From assembly GCF_013522925.1 (NCBI RefSeq), contig NZ_JAAMQU010000004.1, positions 372,001 through 436,000 on the forward strand: DNA of 64,000 bases. Direction: 5' to 3'. The number at the start of each line of letters is the position of its first letter. The first letter of the stretch is position 1. The notes beneath the pieces were generated by a model, which was not told the origin of the DNA, made no database searches, and saw only the letters and a program-made list of their open reading frames with translations. Both the position numbers and the translations under genes were made by a program. The stretch is from Pseudomonas japonica. GTDB taxonomy: Bacteria; Pseudomonadota; Gammaproteobacteria; Pseudomonadales; Pseudomonadaceae. Shown here piece after piece: positions 17,989-26,746 of this stretch.

Positions 17989-18428
17989 GGGGTAGCTCCC
18001 AGGCGGCCACTGTCTTTCAGGGCTTTGTTCACTTCGGGCGGCATGTACTTCTCGTCATGCTTGGCCAGCACTTCATCGGCCTGCACCACGCCGTTGGCGT
18101 CCAGCACACCCAAGGCGACGATGCCCTGCCCTTCGCGGAAAAGGTCTGGCAGGATGCCGCGGTAATGAATGGTCACCGAGCGGTTGAAGTCCGTGACCAC
18201 GAAGCTTACATCCAGGCTGTCGGCGCTGCGCGCCAGCGACCCTCGCTCCACCATGCCGCCGGCGCGGATGCGCTGCCCTGGCGGTGCTTCGCCACTGGCG
18301 ATCTGGGTGGGGGTATAGAACAGATTGATGTTTTGCTGCAAGGCACTAAGCGCCAGCGTGGCGGCAACGCACACGCCAGCCACCAGGGCGAGGACCACCA
18401 CCAGGCGCTTCTTGCGAACCGGGTTCAT
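17985..18428 (-). CDS. ccmE: Heme chaperone CcmE
   Basis: This is a 147-residue membrane-anchored heme chaperone. An N-terminal positively charged stretch and membrane helix ([22 protein letters not shown]) precede a beta-barrel domain with [15 protein letters not shown] and [20 protein letters not shown]. The covalent heme-binding histidine is H124 in [14 protein letters not shown], with Y128 four residues on. It receives heme from CcmC and passes it to CcmF. The ATG overlaps the ccmD stop by four bases. Confidence 0.96.
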   Translation of the reverse strand: MNPVRKKRLVVVLALVAGVCVAATLALSALQQNINLFYTPTQIASGEAPPGQRIRAGGMVERGSLARSADSLDVSFVVTDFNRSVTIHYRGILPDLFREGQGIVALGVLDANGVVQADEVLAKHDEKYMPPEVNKALKDSGRLGATP

Positions 18429-18601
18429 GGTTGGCTGTTCCGGCGGGCGCGCCGGGCTTCACCGGCCAGAAGCCGGCGGCGTGTGAGCAGCGGCACGGCC
18501 AGGTTCCAGGCCAGCACGGCGAGGCAGCAACCATAGGCGCTCCACACGTACAGGCCATGCCGGCCCATCGCCAAAAAATCGCCGAAGCTGGCGAAGCTCA
18601 T
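18425..18601 (-). CDS. ccmD: Heme exporter protein CcmD
   Basis: This is a 58-residue single-span membrane protein read directly from the reverse strand: [20 protein letters not shown], then a hydrophobic helix [18 protein letters not shown] and a basic tail rich in RR. It fits CcmD, which helps release holo-CcmE from the CcmABC complex. It overlaps ccmC (ATGA at 18598-18601) and ccmE (ATGA at 18425-18428), exactly filling its place in the operon. Confidence 0.93.
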   Translation of the reverse strand: MSFASFGDFLAMGRHGLYVWSAYGCCLAVLAWNLAVPLLTRRRLLAGEARRARRNSQP

Positions 18602-19359
18602 CGCGTTCTCCTCGAATCAGCGCCCATCCGCAGTGCGGCTTGGGCCCATTGGCTCCGCCCTTCGCGGCGCAGCAGCTCGGTGCGCATACGCATCAGCAGC
18701 ACGCAGCCGAAAAACAGGTAAAACCCAGGCACAGTCAGCGCCAACGGCAGCCACATCTCGGCAGGCATGGCCGGTTTGGCGGTAAGGGTAAAGGTCGCCC
18801 CTTGATGCAGGGTGCTCCACCACACCACCGAATACTTGATGATCGGCACGTTTACCACCCCCACGATCGCCAGGATCGCGCAGGCCTTGGCGGCACTGTC
18901 GCGGTTGCTGATGGCCTGGCCCAGGGCGATCACCCCGGCGTACAGGAACAGCAGAATCAGCATGGAGGTAAGGCGCGCATCCCATACCCACCAGGCGCCC
19001 CAGGTGGGCTTGCCCCAGATGGCACCGGTAACCAGCGCCAGCGCGGTCATGGACGCCCCGACCGGCGCGGCGCAATGCAGGGCAATGTCGGCCAGCTTGA
19101 TCTTCCATACCAGAGAAATCACGCCGGCAACGGCAAGCAACACGTAGCAGCTCTGCGCCAGCATCGCAGCCGGGACGTGAATATACAGGATGCGCACACT
19201 ATCGCCCTGCTGGTAGTCGGGCGGCGCGAACGCCAGGCCCCAGACCGTGCCCACGGCCACTAGCAAGCCGGCGGCGGCGCCCAGCCAGGGCACCAGGCGC
19301 CCAGCCAGCGCGTAGAATCGGGGCGGCGACGCCAGCCGATGAAACCATGCCCAGCTCAT
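18598..19359 (-). CDS. ccmC: Heme transporter CcmC
   Basis: This is a 253-residue polytopic membrane protein that loads heme onto CcmE. It starts [20 protein letters not shown]. Six membrane segments are apparent. The WWD signature is [20 protein letters not shown], and conserved histidines occur in YIHVPAAM and STLHQGAT. The stop overlaps the ccmD start by four bases, and the ccmB stop lies 24 bases upstream. Confidence 0.96.
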   Translation of the reverse strand: MSWAWFHRLASPPRFYALAGRLVPWLGAAAGLLVAVGTVWGLAFAPPDYQQGDSVRILYIHVPAAMLAQSCYVLLAVAGVISLVWKIKLADIALHCAAPVGASMTALALVTGAIWGKPTWGAWWVWDARLTSMLILLFLYAGVIALGQAISNRDSAAKACAILAIVGVVNVPIIKYSVVWWSTLHQGATFTLTAKPAMPAEMWLPLALTVPGFYLFFGCVLLMRMRTELLRREGRSQWAQAALRMGADSRRTR

Positions 19360-19383
19360 ACGCGTTTCGCTTCCCCTGTGAGG

Positions 19384-20064
19384 TCATTCATTAAGGCTGA
19401 TCCGCAGGCCGGCGACAATGGCCCAGGGGGCCAGCGTCAGAGTGAGCGCCGCAAGGCTGGCCAGCCACAACACGAAGCCCGCCACTGGAAGGCCCTGCAA
19501 GGCGGCGCGCAAGGCCCCGCTGCCGAGGATGAGCACCGGGATATACAGGGGCAACACCAGCACAGCCAGCAATAACCCACCTCGCCCCAACCCTACGGTC
19601 AGCGCCGCCCCGATCGCGCCCAGCAACGTGAGCACGGGCGTGCCCAGCGCCAAGGTCACCATCAGCACAGGCAGGCTGCTGGCGGGCAGGCCGAGCATCA
19701 GGCCCAGCACTGGCGCCAGTACGCACAGCGCCAGCCCGGACAACAGCCAATGGGCCAACACCTTTGCCAAAACGGGTAACAGCATGCCGTGCGGGCTCAG
19801 CGCCCATTGTTCCAGCGAGCCGTCTTCAAAATCCTCCCGGAACAGGCTGTCCAGCGATAACAACACCGCCAGCACCGCCGCCACCCACACCAGGCCAGGG
19901 GCTATCTGCCATAGCAAGCCGGGGTCTGCACCAATGGCGAGCGGAAACAGCGTGGCCACCACGGCGAAAAATACCAGTGGGTTGGCCAACGCGGCCGGCC
20001 GGCGCGCCAGCAGCAGGCCTTCGCGGCGCAGCAGGTGGGTAAAGGTGGCGAGGCTACCGCTCAT
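19384..20064 (-). CDS. ccmB: Heme exporter protein CcmB
   Basis: This is a 226-residue ABC-type membrane subunit of the CcmABC(D) complex that releases holo-CcmE. It begins [20 protein letters not shown] and shows about six membrane helices ([37 protein letters not shown] and so on) and the conserved [12 protein letters not shown] loop. It overlaps ccmA by four bases. The length is normal. Confidence 0.95.
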   Translation of the reverse strand: MSGSLATFTHLLRREGLLLARRPAALANPLVFFAVVATLFPLAIGADPGLLWQIAPGLVWVAAVLAVLLSLDSLFREDFEDGSLEQWALSPHGMLLPVLAKVLAHWLLSGLALCVLAPVLGLMLGLPASSLPVLMVTLALGTPVLTLLGAIGAALTVGLGRGGLLLAVLVLPLYIPVLILGSGALRAALQGLPVAGFVLWLASLAALTLTLAPWAIVAGLRISLNE

Positions 20065-20690
20065 GCCGCTTCACCGAGGTGAAGTTCCCGGTAGCCTGCC
20101 GGCCGGGTGCCCAACGCATGATGGCTGGTAAGCACCACCAGCCCACCCCGCGCGCAGTGCTCGGCCAGGTGCGTTTCGAGTGAGGTGATCGAAGCCGAGT
20201 CCAGCGCCGTAAACGGCTCGTCAAGCAACCACAGGGGCGGCGGGTTCAGGTAAAGCCGCGCCAACCCCACGCGCCGCAGCTGCCCGGCGGACAACCGCTG
20301 GCAGGGCTGGTCCTCGTAACCCCGCAGGCCCACCTGGGCCAAAGCCTCATCGATAGCGGCAAGGGAAGCCCGCACGCCCAGCGCGCACAGCCAGGCCAGG
20401 TTTTCCTGCGGGGTAAGGCTTGGCTTGAGCGCGGGCGCATGGCCCAGCCAGAGCAAGCTGCCCGCCAATTGGCGAGCGGCGCCGGGTAACCCTTCACCGT
20501 TGAATCGCACCTCGCCGGCGGTGGGCGCCATCAACCCGCTGAGAAGGCGCAGCAGGGAGGTTTTGCCAGCGCCGTTGGGCCCACAGACCTTGAGCATCTC
20601 GCCGCCGCGCACACTCAGGCTCAGCCCTTCGAAGAGCTGCCGCCCGTCTCGTTCGCAGGCCAGTGCGATGCCTTCCAGATGAACCGTCAC
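20061..20690 (-). CDS. ccmA: Cytochrome c biogenesis ATP-binding export protein CcmA
   Basis: This is a 209-residue ABC ATPase and the first gene of the ccm operon. Walker A is [11 protein letters not shown], the signature is [17 protein letters not shown], and Walker B is [12 protein letters not shown], with the switch histidine in LTSHH. ATP hydrolysis drives release of heme-loaded CcmE. The operon promoter must lie in the 180-base gap shared with the divergent FliK-like gene; I could not single out -35/-10 boxes there. Confidence 0.96.
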   Translation of the reverse strand: MTVHLEGIALACERDGRQLFEGLSLSVRGGEMLKVCGPNGAGKTSLLRLLSGLMAPTAGEVRFNGEGLPGAARQLAGSLLWLGHAPALKPSLTPQENLAWLCALGVRASLAAIDEALAQVGLRGYEDQPCQRLSAGQLRRVGLARLYLNPPPLWLLDEPFTALDSASITSLETHLAEHCARGGLVVLTSHHALGTRPAGYRELHLGEAA

Positions 20691-20870
20691 AGTGAACCTT
20701 GTAGGCGCCCTGGCGCGTCGCGGTTCAAGTCCACGCGGGCCGGGCCGATAGAAATAAGCAACGAAGACCGTACGGTCGCTGCCAGCGCAGCGGGCGATTA
20801 TACACAGAGGCGGCCAGCTCCGGCTTGCCGCCTGCTGTCAGGCTGCGACACTTTTCTGGCCCGCGAAACC

Positions 20871-22442
20871 ATGACGAACGAAATCAGCGCCGTTGCCGCG
20901 GCTGCCAACCTGGCGGCCACTTCCCGGTCGGCGGCCATCAGCGGCGAGCTGCTCAAGCTGCTGCAATCGGTGGACGGCCTGCTAGAGCCCGGGCAAACCG
21001 CGAAAGCGGAGGTGCTGTCGATCAAGCAGCTGCCTGGGGATTTTCAGCTGCTGCTCAAGCTCACCCTGGACAGCGGCCGCCAGGCCACGGTGCAAGTGGG
21101 CGCCGCGCAGCCGCTGGCCATCGGCACGCCATTGCTGGTCACCCGCATGCTGTCCGAACAACTGTCGGTAAGCCTGGCCGGCGCGCCGCGCACGGGCCTT
21201 ACCCAGCTGGACACCAGCCGCCTGCCCGTAGGCACGCTGCTGCAGGGCAAGGTCGTGACGTCATTGCCCGTTGCTGGTAACGACGGCCCTCCGGTGTACC
21301 GGGCCATGGTCACGTTGCTCAACAGCGCCCTGGCCGGGCAAACCCTTACCATCGAAAGCCCGCAGCCGCTGCGCATCGGCAGCCTTCTGAGCGCTCAAGT
21401 GCAAGGCAGCCAGGCCCTGAGCGTGGTGCAACTGGGTGGGCGTCTGGATGAACTGGCCGTTGCTCAGCAAATCAGTACTCAGAGCAGCCGCCAGGCATCG
21501 TTGCAAAGCCTGCTGGCGGTGATCCAGGCCAGCCAGAGCCAGAACAGCCTGCCCCCTGAAGTGCGCGCCAGTGCCAGCGCGCTGCTGGCGGCGGTGCCCG
21601 ACATGGCCGACCTGCAAACCCCGGATGCCTTGGCCAAAGCGTTCAACAACAGCGGGCTGTTCCTTGAATCCGGTTTGCTTACTGGCAGCCTGGAAGCGCC
21701 CGAGGCGGACCTGAAAGGCGCACTGCTGCGGCTGGTGGCGCAAATCCTGCCGAACCTGCCGGGCAATCAGCCACCGAACCCTGCAACCCTCGCCACCATG
21801 GCCTTGGCCGCGCCAGGGTTCCTTCGCAATGCCCTGGGCATTCTCGGCCAGGTGGGGCCACGCTCACAGGAGGCGCCAGCTTTTCCGCTCGCCAGCCGCA
21901 CCTTGCAAAAAGGCGAAAACGAAGACGACCTGCATTCCCTGCTGCGCCTGGCCTCGGCGGCGCTGTCACGGGTGCAGACGCACCAGTTGGCCAGCCTTGA
22001 GCAAGCCAGCACCGGGCCGCACGGCCTGGCGCAGCACAGCTGGCAACTGGAAATTCCGATGCGCGCCTTCAACGACATCGTGCCGATGCAGGTGCGCGTG
22101 CAAGCCCAGGATGAACCCAACGACAAGGAGCGCGAGCTGGAGCGCGACGCGGAAGGCAATCCGCTGCCGCTGCGCAAAGTGTGGCGGCTGGACCTCGCCT
22201 TCGACCTGCCACGGCTGGGCCCGCTGCATGTACAAGCGCAACTGTTCAACAGCAACCTTTCCAGCCAGGTGTGGGCCGAAAACCCCGCTACCGTGAACGT
22301 GGTACAGCGCGAGCTGCCCTGGTTCCGCGAGCGGCTGATGAGCGCCGGCCTGACCGTTGGCGAACTGGACTGCCACACCGGTCGCCCACCTCAGGGCAAC
22401 CGCACACGCCTCGAACAACGCTGGGTGGATGAAACCGCATGA
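20871..22442 (+). CDS. Second FliK-like hook-length-control family protein
   Basis: This is a 523-residue protein that I start at the ATG at 20871 (MTNEISAVAAAANLAATSRS). The N-terminal two thirds are alanine/glutamine/leucine-rich, low-complexity and soluble. The C-terminal part (about 400-510) has the FliK C-terminal pattern WQLEIPMRAFNDIVPMQVRV, WRLDLAFDLPRLGPLHVQAQ and NVVQRELPWFRERLMSAGL. It is separate from the canonical fliK at 47249-48676. It overlaps the FlhB-C-like gene by four bases (ATGA), so the two are cotranslated. This suggests a substrate-switching pair, but its role is not established. Confidence 0.75.
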   Translation: MTNEISAVAAAANLAATSRSAAISGELLKLLQSVDGLLEPGQTAKAEVLSIKQLPGDFQLLLKLTLDSGRQATVQVGAAQPLAIGTPLLVTRMLSEQLSVSLAGAPRTGLTQLDTSRLPVGTLLQGKVVTSLPVAGNDGPPVYRAMVTLLNSALAGQTLTIESPQPLRIGSLLSAQVQGSQALSVVQLGGRLDELAVAQQISTQSSRQASLQSLLAVIQASQSQNSLPPEVRASASALLAAVPDMADLQTPDALAKAFNNSGLFLESGLLTGSLEAPEADLKGALLRLVAQILPNLPGNQPPNPATLATMALAAPGFLRNALGILGQVGPRSQEAPAFPLASRTLQKGENEDDLHSLLRLASAALSRVQTHQLASLEQASTGPHGLAQHSWQLEIPMRAFNDIVPMQVRVQAQDEPNDKERELERDAEGNPLPLRKVWRLDLAFDLPRLGPLHVQAQLFNSNLSSQVWAENPATVNVVQRELPWFRERLMSAGLTVGELDCHTGRPPQGNRTRLEQRWVDETA

Positions 22443-22762
22443 GCAACCGCTTCCAACGCCAGGCCATCGCCCTCAGCTACGACGGCATCCAGGCCCCTAC
22501 CCTGTCCGGCAAGGGCGACGACGAACTGGCTGACGCCATCATCGCCATCGCCAAGGCCCATGAAGTGCCCATCTACGAAAACGCCGAGCTGGTGAAGATG
22601 CTCGGGCAGCTGGAACTGGGCGACAGCATTCCAAAGGAGCTGTACCTCACCATTGCCGAGATCATTGCCTTTGCATGGTACTTACAGGGGAAAGTGCCGG
22701 TGGGGGTGGATATAAGCCCGGGGCCGAGGGAACGGGATGTGACGCCGGGCGCCAGTGATTAG
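22439..22762 (+). CDS. Free-standing FlhB C-terminal-domain protein (EscU/YscU/HrcU family)
   Basis: This is a 107-residue protein that aligns with the cytoplasmic C-terminal domain of FlhB. AIALSYDGIQAPTLSGKGDDELADAII matches the FlhB stretch after the cleavage site, and SIPKELYLTIAEIIAFAWYLQGK matches IPAGLYLAVAQVLAYVYQL of flhB in this window. The NPTH autocleavage motif is absent; the protein corresponds to the part just after it. Such proteins (FhlB-like) can partly replace FlhB-C. No membrane segment is present. Confidence 0.8.
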   Translation: MSNRFQRQAIALSYDGIQAPTLSGKGDDELADAIIAIAKAHEVPIYENAELVKMLGQLELGDSIPKELYLTIAEIIAFAWYLQGKVPVGVDISPGPRERDVTPGASD

Positions 22763-22866
22763 TTGGTAAGGCCCTGCCCTCGAGGTCACTACCTAGTACA
22801 TTGCCAGGTGTCGGACCCGATGATTTGAGCGTTGAATGTGAAGACGCTCTTTAACAGGATACGTTC

Positions 22867-23733
22867 ATGGCTACTATCTCCAGCACCGGTACCTCATGTT
22901 CCTTGAAAGGGACCGATTGGCAAGGATCCCTTGTAAACGAAGCAACAAGCAGCAGAGCATTGGTCGCAGGCTTTACACCATCTGGTTATTCAACCCATCC
23001 AGGCCATGGGAATACCGGTTTCGTGGGGCAGCCCCATGAGCCCATCGGACTTTATCTTTTAGGCAATGGGTATCGTGCTTACTCACCCACCCTCATGCGC
23101 TTCATCGCCGCCGACGACTTGAGCCCATTCGACCGCGGTGGGCTGAACGCCTATGCTTATTGCGCCGGTGACCCCCTCAACAATATAGACCCGGATGGGC
23201 ATGCTCTATTTCGCTCACTGTCAAAATTGGGTCAGCGGATATTCGGTGGACGGAAGGCTGGCGACATAGGTCATCTCGATGATAAATATGCATTGCTGCT
23301 CGGCTATCGTGATGAGTCGTTCAAAGGCCTTAATACCATTAAAATCACAGAGAACGCCGTCGAAGAAGCCAAAAGGGGGATAAATTTTAGTAGAGCCGGA
23401 AAGTTTAGTCAAGATCCTAACTTTACCCATAAGGAACAACTAGAGCACATTTTTGCCAAAACGGCAAAAGAGGACATTTTCAAAGACTCTATGGAGCAAC
23501 AGACTGCCGCAATCATGATCGGCGCAGCGTTGGGACGTAAGAACGCTCTCGACGTCAGCAAAATTGAGGTTCAAAAGCGGATATTTTCCGAAGGTGCTTC
23601 TGCCTTTGATAAGAAGATAGCGCGTTACGAAAAGAAAAACCCATTACTTCCAGCGGAGCGTAAACGCCTGAAATTGTATGAACAGAAATTACGAGATAAC
23701 AGAGGCGCGGTCAATCTCCCCCGTATCAGATAA
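22867..23733 (+). CDS. Orphan RHS-repeat-associated core protein with unassigned C-terminal toxin-like domain
   Basis: This is a 288-residue protein with only the last part of an RHS shell. The core YLLGNGYRAYSPTLMRF, SPFDRGGLNAYAYCAGDPLN and DPDGH lies at about residues 64-112. A variable C-terminal region of roughly 175 residues follows, lysine/glutamate-rich, with RAGKFSQDPNFTHKEQLEHIF and a helical basic tail. In RHS proteins the region after the DPxG core is the polymorphic effector domain. The tail is visibly more AT-rich than its neighbours, a sign of transfer. No signal peptide, VgrG, PAAR or immunity gene is adjacent. The toxin activity is not recognisable. Confidence 0.75.
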   Translation: MATISSTGTSCSLKGTDWQGSLVNEATSSRALVAGFTPSGYSTHPGHGNTGFVGQPHEPIGLYLLGNGYRAYSPTLMRFIAADDLSPFDRGGLNAYAYCAGDPLNNIDPDGHALFRSLSKLGQRIFGGRKAGDIGHLDDKYALLLGYRDESFKGLNTIKITENAVEEAKRGINFSRAGKFSQDPNFTHKEQLEHIFAKTAKEDIFKDSMEQQTAAIMIGAALGRKNALDVSKIEVQKRIFSEGASAFDKKIARYEKKNPLLPAERKRLKLYEQKLRDNRGAVNLPRIR

Positions 23734-23909
23734 AGTGAGAAGGTAATAGCTGCATATCTACATCAACCCCGATCACAATCGCGCTGGCCAGCGCTCAGTA
23801 TCACCATAGGGTTTCTTGGCGTGCGCACGCTCCACCCTTGATGGTATTGCGCGCTGCTGATTCACAAGTTTCACCGGCCGCCCCGCCGCTTTCCAGGCAG
23901 CGTCACACA

Positions 23910-23927
23910 TGCTACGGCTTAGTAGCA
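23910..23927 (-). terminator. Hairpin after the chemotaxis operon
   Basis: TGCTAC-GGCTTA-GTAGCA is a perfect 6-bp stem, ten bases beyond the last gene (DUF2802) of the minus-strand che/mot operon. There is no T-tract. It is the only candidate transcription end visible in the 203-base gap, which otherwise holds nothing I recognise, and no RHS immunity gene. Confidence 0.3.
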
Positions 23928-23936
23928 AGGGCATCC

Positions 23937-24326
23937 TTACCCATGCAACTTCTTCATCAACTCCGCCTCGGCCTGTGTCAACCCACAGGCCTGGGTGAGT
24001 TCGTCGATACTGGCCCCCATGTGCACCAGCTTCGCGGCCTGCGCAAAGGAAAGGCTGTCCGGGTCACGTTGTTCCAGTTGCAGGAGTTTGTCGGGCAAGG
24101 GCGCGACCACGGCGCGTAGTTCATGGAGGGCTTCACCCATGCGCACGGTGCCGTTCTGGTAGTCGTCCAGGCGCTTGGCCAGTTCGCGGATACGCTGGTC
24201 CCGCAGGGCATCGCCCGCGGCTTGTTCGGCCGCGATGCGTTGCTGGTTGCGCGAATACGAGAGGAACATCGCCACCGAACCGGCCCAGAGAATGGCCAGT
24301 ACGATGACGGCGGCTTCGAGAATCAA
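23937..24326 (-). CDS. DUF2802 domain-containing membrane protein of the chemotaxis operon
   Basis: This is a 129-residue protein. It starts with a rare TTG at 24326, one base after the cheW stop, giving MILEAAVIVLAILWAGSVAMFLSY, a single N-terminal membrane helix. A coiled-coil-prone cytoplasmic stretch (RIAAEQAAGDALRDQRIRELAKRLDDY) follows, then the DUF2802 end with LSFAQAAKLVHMGASIDELTQACGLTQAEAELM, resembling a small helix-turn-helix. The same gene follows cheW in other Pseudomonas. The function is unknown; its place suggests a membrane-associated role near the polar chemotaxis array. Confidence 0.8.
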   Translation of the reverse strand: MILEAAVIVLAILWAGSVAMFLSYSRNQQRIAAEQAAGDALRDQRIRELAKRLDDYQNGTVRMGEALHELRAVVAPLPDKLLQLEQRDPDSLSFAQAAKLVHMGASIDELTQACGLTQAEAELMKKLHG

Positions 24327-24327
24327 C

Positions 24328-24807
24328 TCAGATGTTCTCCAGGTCCGACCACTCTTCTTCCGACATCATCTTGTCGAGTTCGACCAGAATGAGCAGCTCG
24401 CCGTTCTTGTTGCACACGCCCTGGATGAACTTGGCGGATTCCTCGTTACCCACGTTAGGGGCGGTTTCCACTTCCGATTGGCGCAGGTAAACCACTTCGG
24501 CCACGCTGTCGACCAGGATGCCCACCACCTGCTTGTCCGCTTCGATGATCACGATACGGGTGTTGTCGGTCACGTCGCTGGAGGCCAGGCCGAAGCGTTG
24601 GCGGGTGTCGATCACCGTTACCACGTTACCGCGCAGGTTGATGATCCCCAGCACGTACGCCGGCGCGCCAGGCACGGGCGCGATTTCGGTGTAGCGCAGC
24701 ACTTCCTGCACTTGCATCACGTTGATGCCATAGGTTTCGTTATCAAGGCGGAAGGTGACCCATTGCAGGATCGGATCCTCTGAACCCTTACCGGACGTTT
24801 TGCTCAT
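24328..24807 (-). CDS. cheW: Chemotaxis coupling protein CheW
   Basis: This is a 159-residue scaffold that links methyl-accepting receptors to CheA. A single CheW domain covers almost the whole length: WVTFRLDNETYGINVMQVQEVLRY, APAYVLGIINLRGNVVTVIDTRQRFG and DSVAEVVYLRQSEVE. It begins MSKTSGKGSEDPILQ. It follows the ParP-like gene in the same operon, so two CheW-domain proteins are encoded here. Confidence 0.95.
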   Translation of the reverse strand: MSKTSGKGSEDPILQWVTFRLDNETYGINVMQVQEVLRYTEIAPVPGAPAYVLGIINLRGNVVTVIDTRQRFGLASSDVTDNTRIVIIEADKQVVGILVDSVAEVVYLRQSEVETAPNVGNEESAKFIQGVCNKNGELLILVELDKMMSEEEWSDLENI

Positions 24808-24871
24808 ACCCTACCCCTCGTTCCCGCAGTGCGGTCTGTTATGCATGCCCTTGGCCCACGGCCACAGGGCG

Positions 24872-25933
24872 TTATCGTTTACGGCCCCGGGCGGCGGCAG
24901 CCCGTGCCTTTTCCTCGGCCGCGGCTTTGGCCCTGGCTTCGGCTTCTTGTCGTTTGACCGCGCCGCTGGCAATCATTTCAGCCAATTGCGCAACATCGAG
25001 CAACGCGCACATGTGTTCGATCACTGTACCCGCCAGCCAGGGCCGCTGCCCCCGCTGAGTACGCCACTTGATTTCTGCCGGATCCAGCCGTATCGAACGG
25101 CTTACCGAATGCACGGCCAGGCCCCATTCATAGCCCTGTACGGAAATCACATACTGCAGGCCCTGCTGAAAATCATCCCGGTAACGGTCGGGCATCACCC
25201 AGCGGGCGGTGTCCAGCACCTTGAGGTTGCCGTTGTTGCTCGGCAGCAGCCCAAGGAACCATTCAGGTTGGCCGAACAGCGGGGTCAGTTCCTGCCCCGC
25301 CAATGGATAAATCGAACCCAGGCAAACCAACGGCACAGCAAGCGTAAGCCCGGCCACGTCGAACAGCAGGCATTCGAACGTCTCGTTCGCCCAGGCCGGA
25401 AGCCCCTGCTCTACCGGCGTGCCGGGGCCGCCGCCTTCACTGCGCAGGCTCGCCTCAGGGCTAGCGGTTGGCGGGGCTATGGCTGGGGCCACTGGCAGCA
25501 CCGGCGCAGGCTCGATAACGGGCAGCTCCACCGGTACTTGCGGCATTACCACCGGCGCCAAGGCTTCATCGAGCACCTGCGGCGATACCTGAGGCACGAG
25601 CGAGGGGCCTACCCACAAGGTGGGCTCCTCGAAACGCACCAAGGGTTCGGCTACAGGGCGAGCGATGGCGCGGCGCGGCTCGGCAGCCGGTAACACCGGT
25701 CGCGGGCGCGAATCGCGCACTTGCTCTTCAAGTACGGCCGCTTCGAATTCGTCCAGGCTGGCTGGCTTATCCACACTGGCCGCCTCGGGTTGAACCAGCA
25801 CAGCGATGGGCGCAGGTGTTGGCTGCGATTCAGGCTCGGCTTGCCAGTCCTCCGTTGCTTCCTGCAACAGGCCGTCAAGGTATGACTGCAAGGCCTGGCG
25901 CGGGCGACGTGGAATGTCGATTGGGCGGCTCAT
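24872..25933 (-). CDS. parP: CheW-domain protein, ParP-like polar chemotaxis array protein
   Basis: This is a 353-residue protein with an N-terminal motif MSRPIDIPRRPRQALQSYLDGLLQEA, a long proline/alanine-rich linker (about 35-195) and a C-terminal CheW-like domain (about 205-320: LLFDVAGLTLAVPLVCLGSIYPL, NGNLKVLDTARWVMP, GYEWGLAVHSVSRSIRLDP). It ends in a basic alanine/lysine tail. In Vibrio, ParP uses such an array-integration domain to hold CheA at the pole and works with ParC. The adjacent ParA-type gene supports this call. It starts one base after the upstream stop. Confidence 0.82.
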   Translation of the reverse strand: MSRPIDIPRRPRQALQSYLDGLLQEATEDWQAEPESQPTPAPIAVLVQPEAASVDKPASLDEFEAAVLEEQVRDSRPRPVLPAAEPRRAIARPVAEPLVRFEEPTLWVGPSLVPQVSPQVLDEALAPVVMPQVPVELPVIEPAPVLPVAPAIAPPTASPEASLRSEGGGPGTPVEQGLPAWANETFECLLFDVAGLTLAVPLVCLGSIYPLAGQELTPLFGQPEWFLGLLPSNNGNLKVLDTARWVMPDRYRDDFQQGLQYVISVQGYEWGLAVHSVSRSIRLDPAEIKWRTQRGQRPWLAGTVIEHMCALLDVAQLAEMIASGAVKRQEAEARAKAAAEEKARAAAARGRKR

Positions 25934-25934
25934 G

Positions 25935-26723
25935 TCAGGCCACCTGGGTCAGCAGCTGCTGGCCGAGCAGGTGCTTGAGCAGCGCGCGATAGGCCACCAC
26001 GCCGCGGCTTTTGGGATCGAAGCGGGACGGGGCCTGGCCGGCGCGGCTGGCATCGCGCAAGCGGGTATCCACAGGGATGTACCCTTCCCACACGCTGTCC
26101 TGCCAACGGTCACGCAGTACCCGCAGGGTGCCCAATGAGGCCTGGGTACGACGGTCAAATAACGTGGGGACAATGCTGTAAGGCAACGGCTGCTTGCGCG
26201 AACGGTTGATCATGGTAAGCGTACTGACCATCCGCTCCAGGCCATTGACTGCCAAGTGTTCGGTTTGTACCGGAATCACCAACTGCTGGCTGGCCGCCAA
26301 AGCATTGACCATCAACACGCCCAGCAATGGAGGGCTGTCGATCAAGGCATAGTCGAAATCCTGCCACAGCTGTGCGAGGGATTTGGCGATGACCAGGCCC
26401 AGGCCACTCTGGCCTGGCGATTGGCGCTCCAACGTCGCCAAGGCAGTGCTGGACGGTAGCAGCGAGATACGCTCGTCACTGGTAGGCAACAGCAGCTGGC
26501 CAGGCAGGCCCTCGGGCACATTGCCCTTGTGCAGGAACAGGTCGTAGCAGCTGTGCTCCTGGCCGTCCGGATCATTGCCGAAATAGCTGGTCAGCGACCC
26601 ATGCGGGTCGAGATCGACAACCACCACGCGCTTGCCAGCGTCGGACAGCAGGCCGGCGAGCGCGACGGTGGTGGTGGTCTTGCCGACGCCACCTTTCTGA
26701 TTGGCAATTGCCCAGACTCTCAT
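25935..26723 (-). CDS. parC: ParA-family ATPase, ParC-like chemotaxis positioning protein
   Basis: This is a 262-residue deviant Walker ATPase: MRVWAIANQKGGVGKTTTTVALAGLL contains KGGVGKTT, with Walker A' VVVDLDPHGSLTSYFG and DYALIDSPPLLGVLMVNAL. It lies between motD and parP in the che operon. Established work on polar ParC proteins shows they direct chemotaxis arrays to the pole and ensure inheritance, so this copy is not a chromosome or plasmid partition gene. No parB neighbour is present. Confidence 0.88.
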   Translation of the reverse strand: MRVWAIANQKGGVGKTTTTVALAGLLSDAGKRVVVVDLDPHGSLTSYFGNDPDGQEHSCYDLFLHKGNVPEGLPGQLLLPTSDERISLLPSSTALATLERQSPGQSGLGLVIAKSLAQLWQDFDYALIDSPPLLGVLMVNALAASQQLVIPVQTEHLAVNGLERMVSTLTMINRSRKQPLPYSIVPTLFDRRTQASLGTLRVLRDRWQDSVWEGYIPVDTRLRDASRAGQAPSRFDPKSRGVVAYRALLKHLLGQQLLTQVA

Positions 26724-26746
26724 GTGTACGGGTCCCGATAACTGGT

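Noticed and set aside
23734..23936. Search for an immunity gene after the RHS protein
   Set aside because: No credible start, ribosome site or frame longer than a few dozen codons is present on the plus strand.
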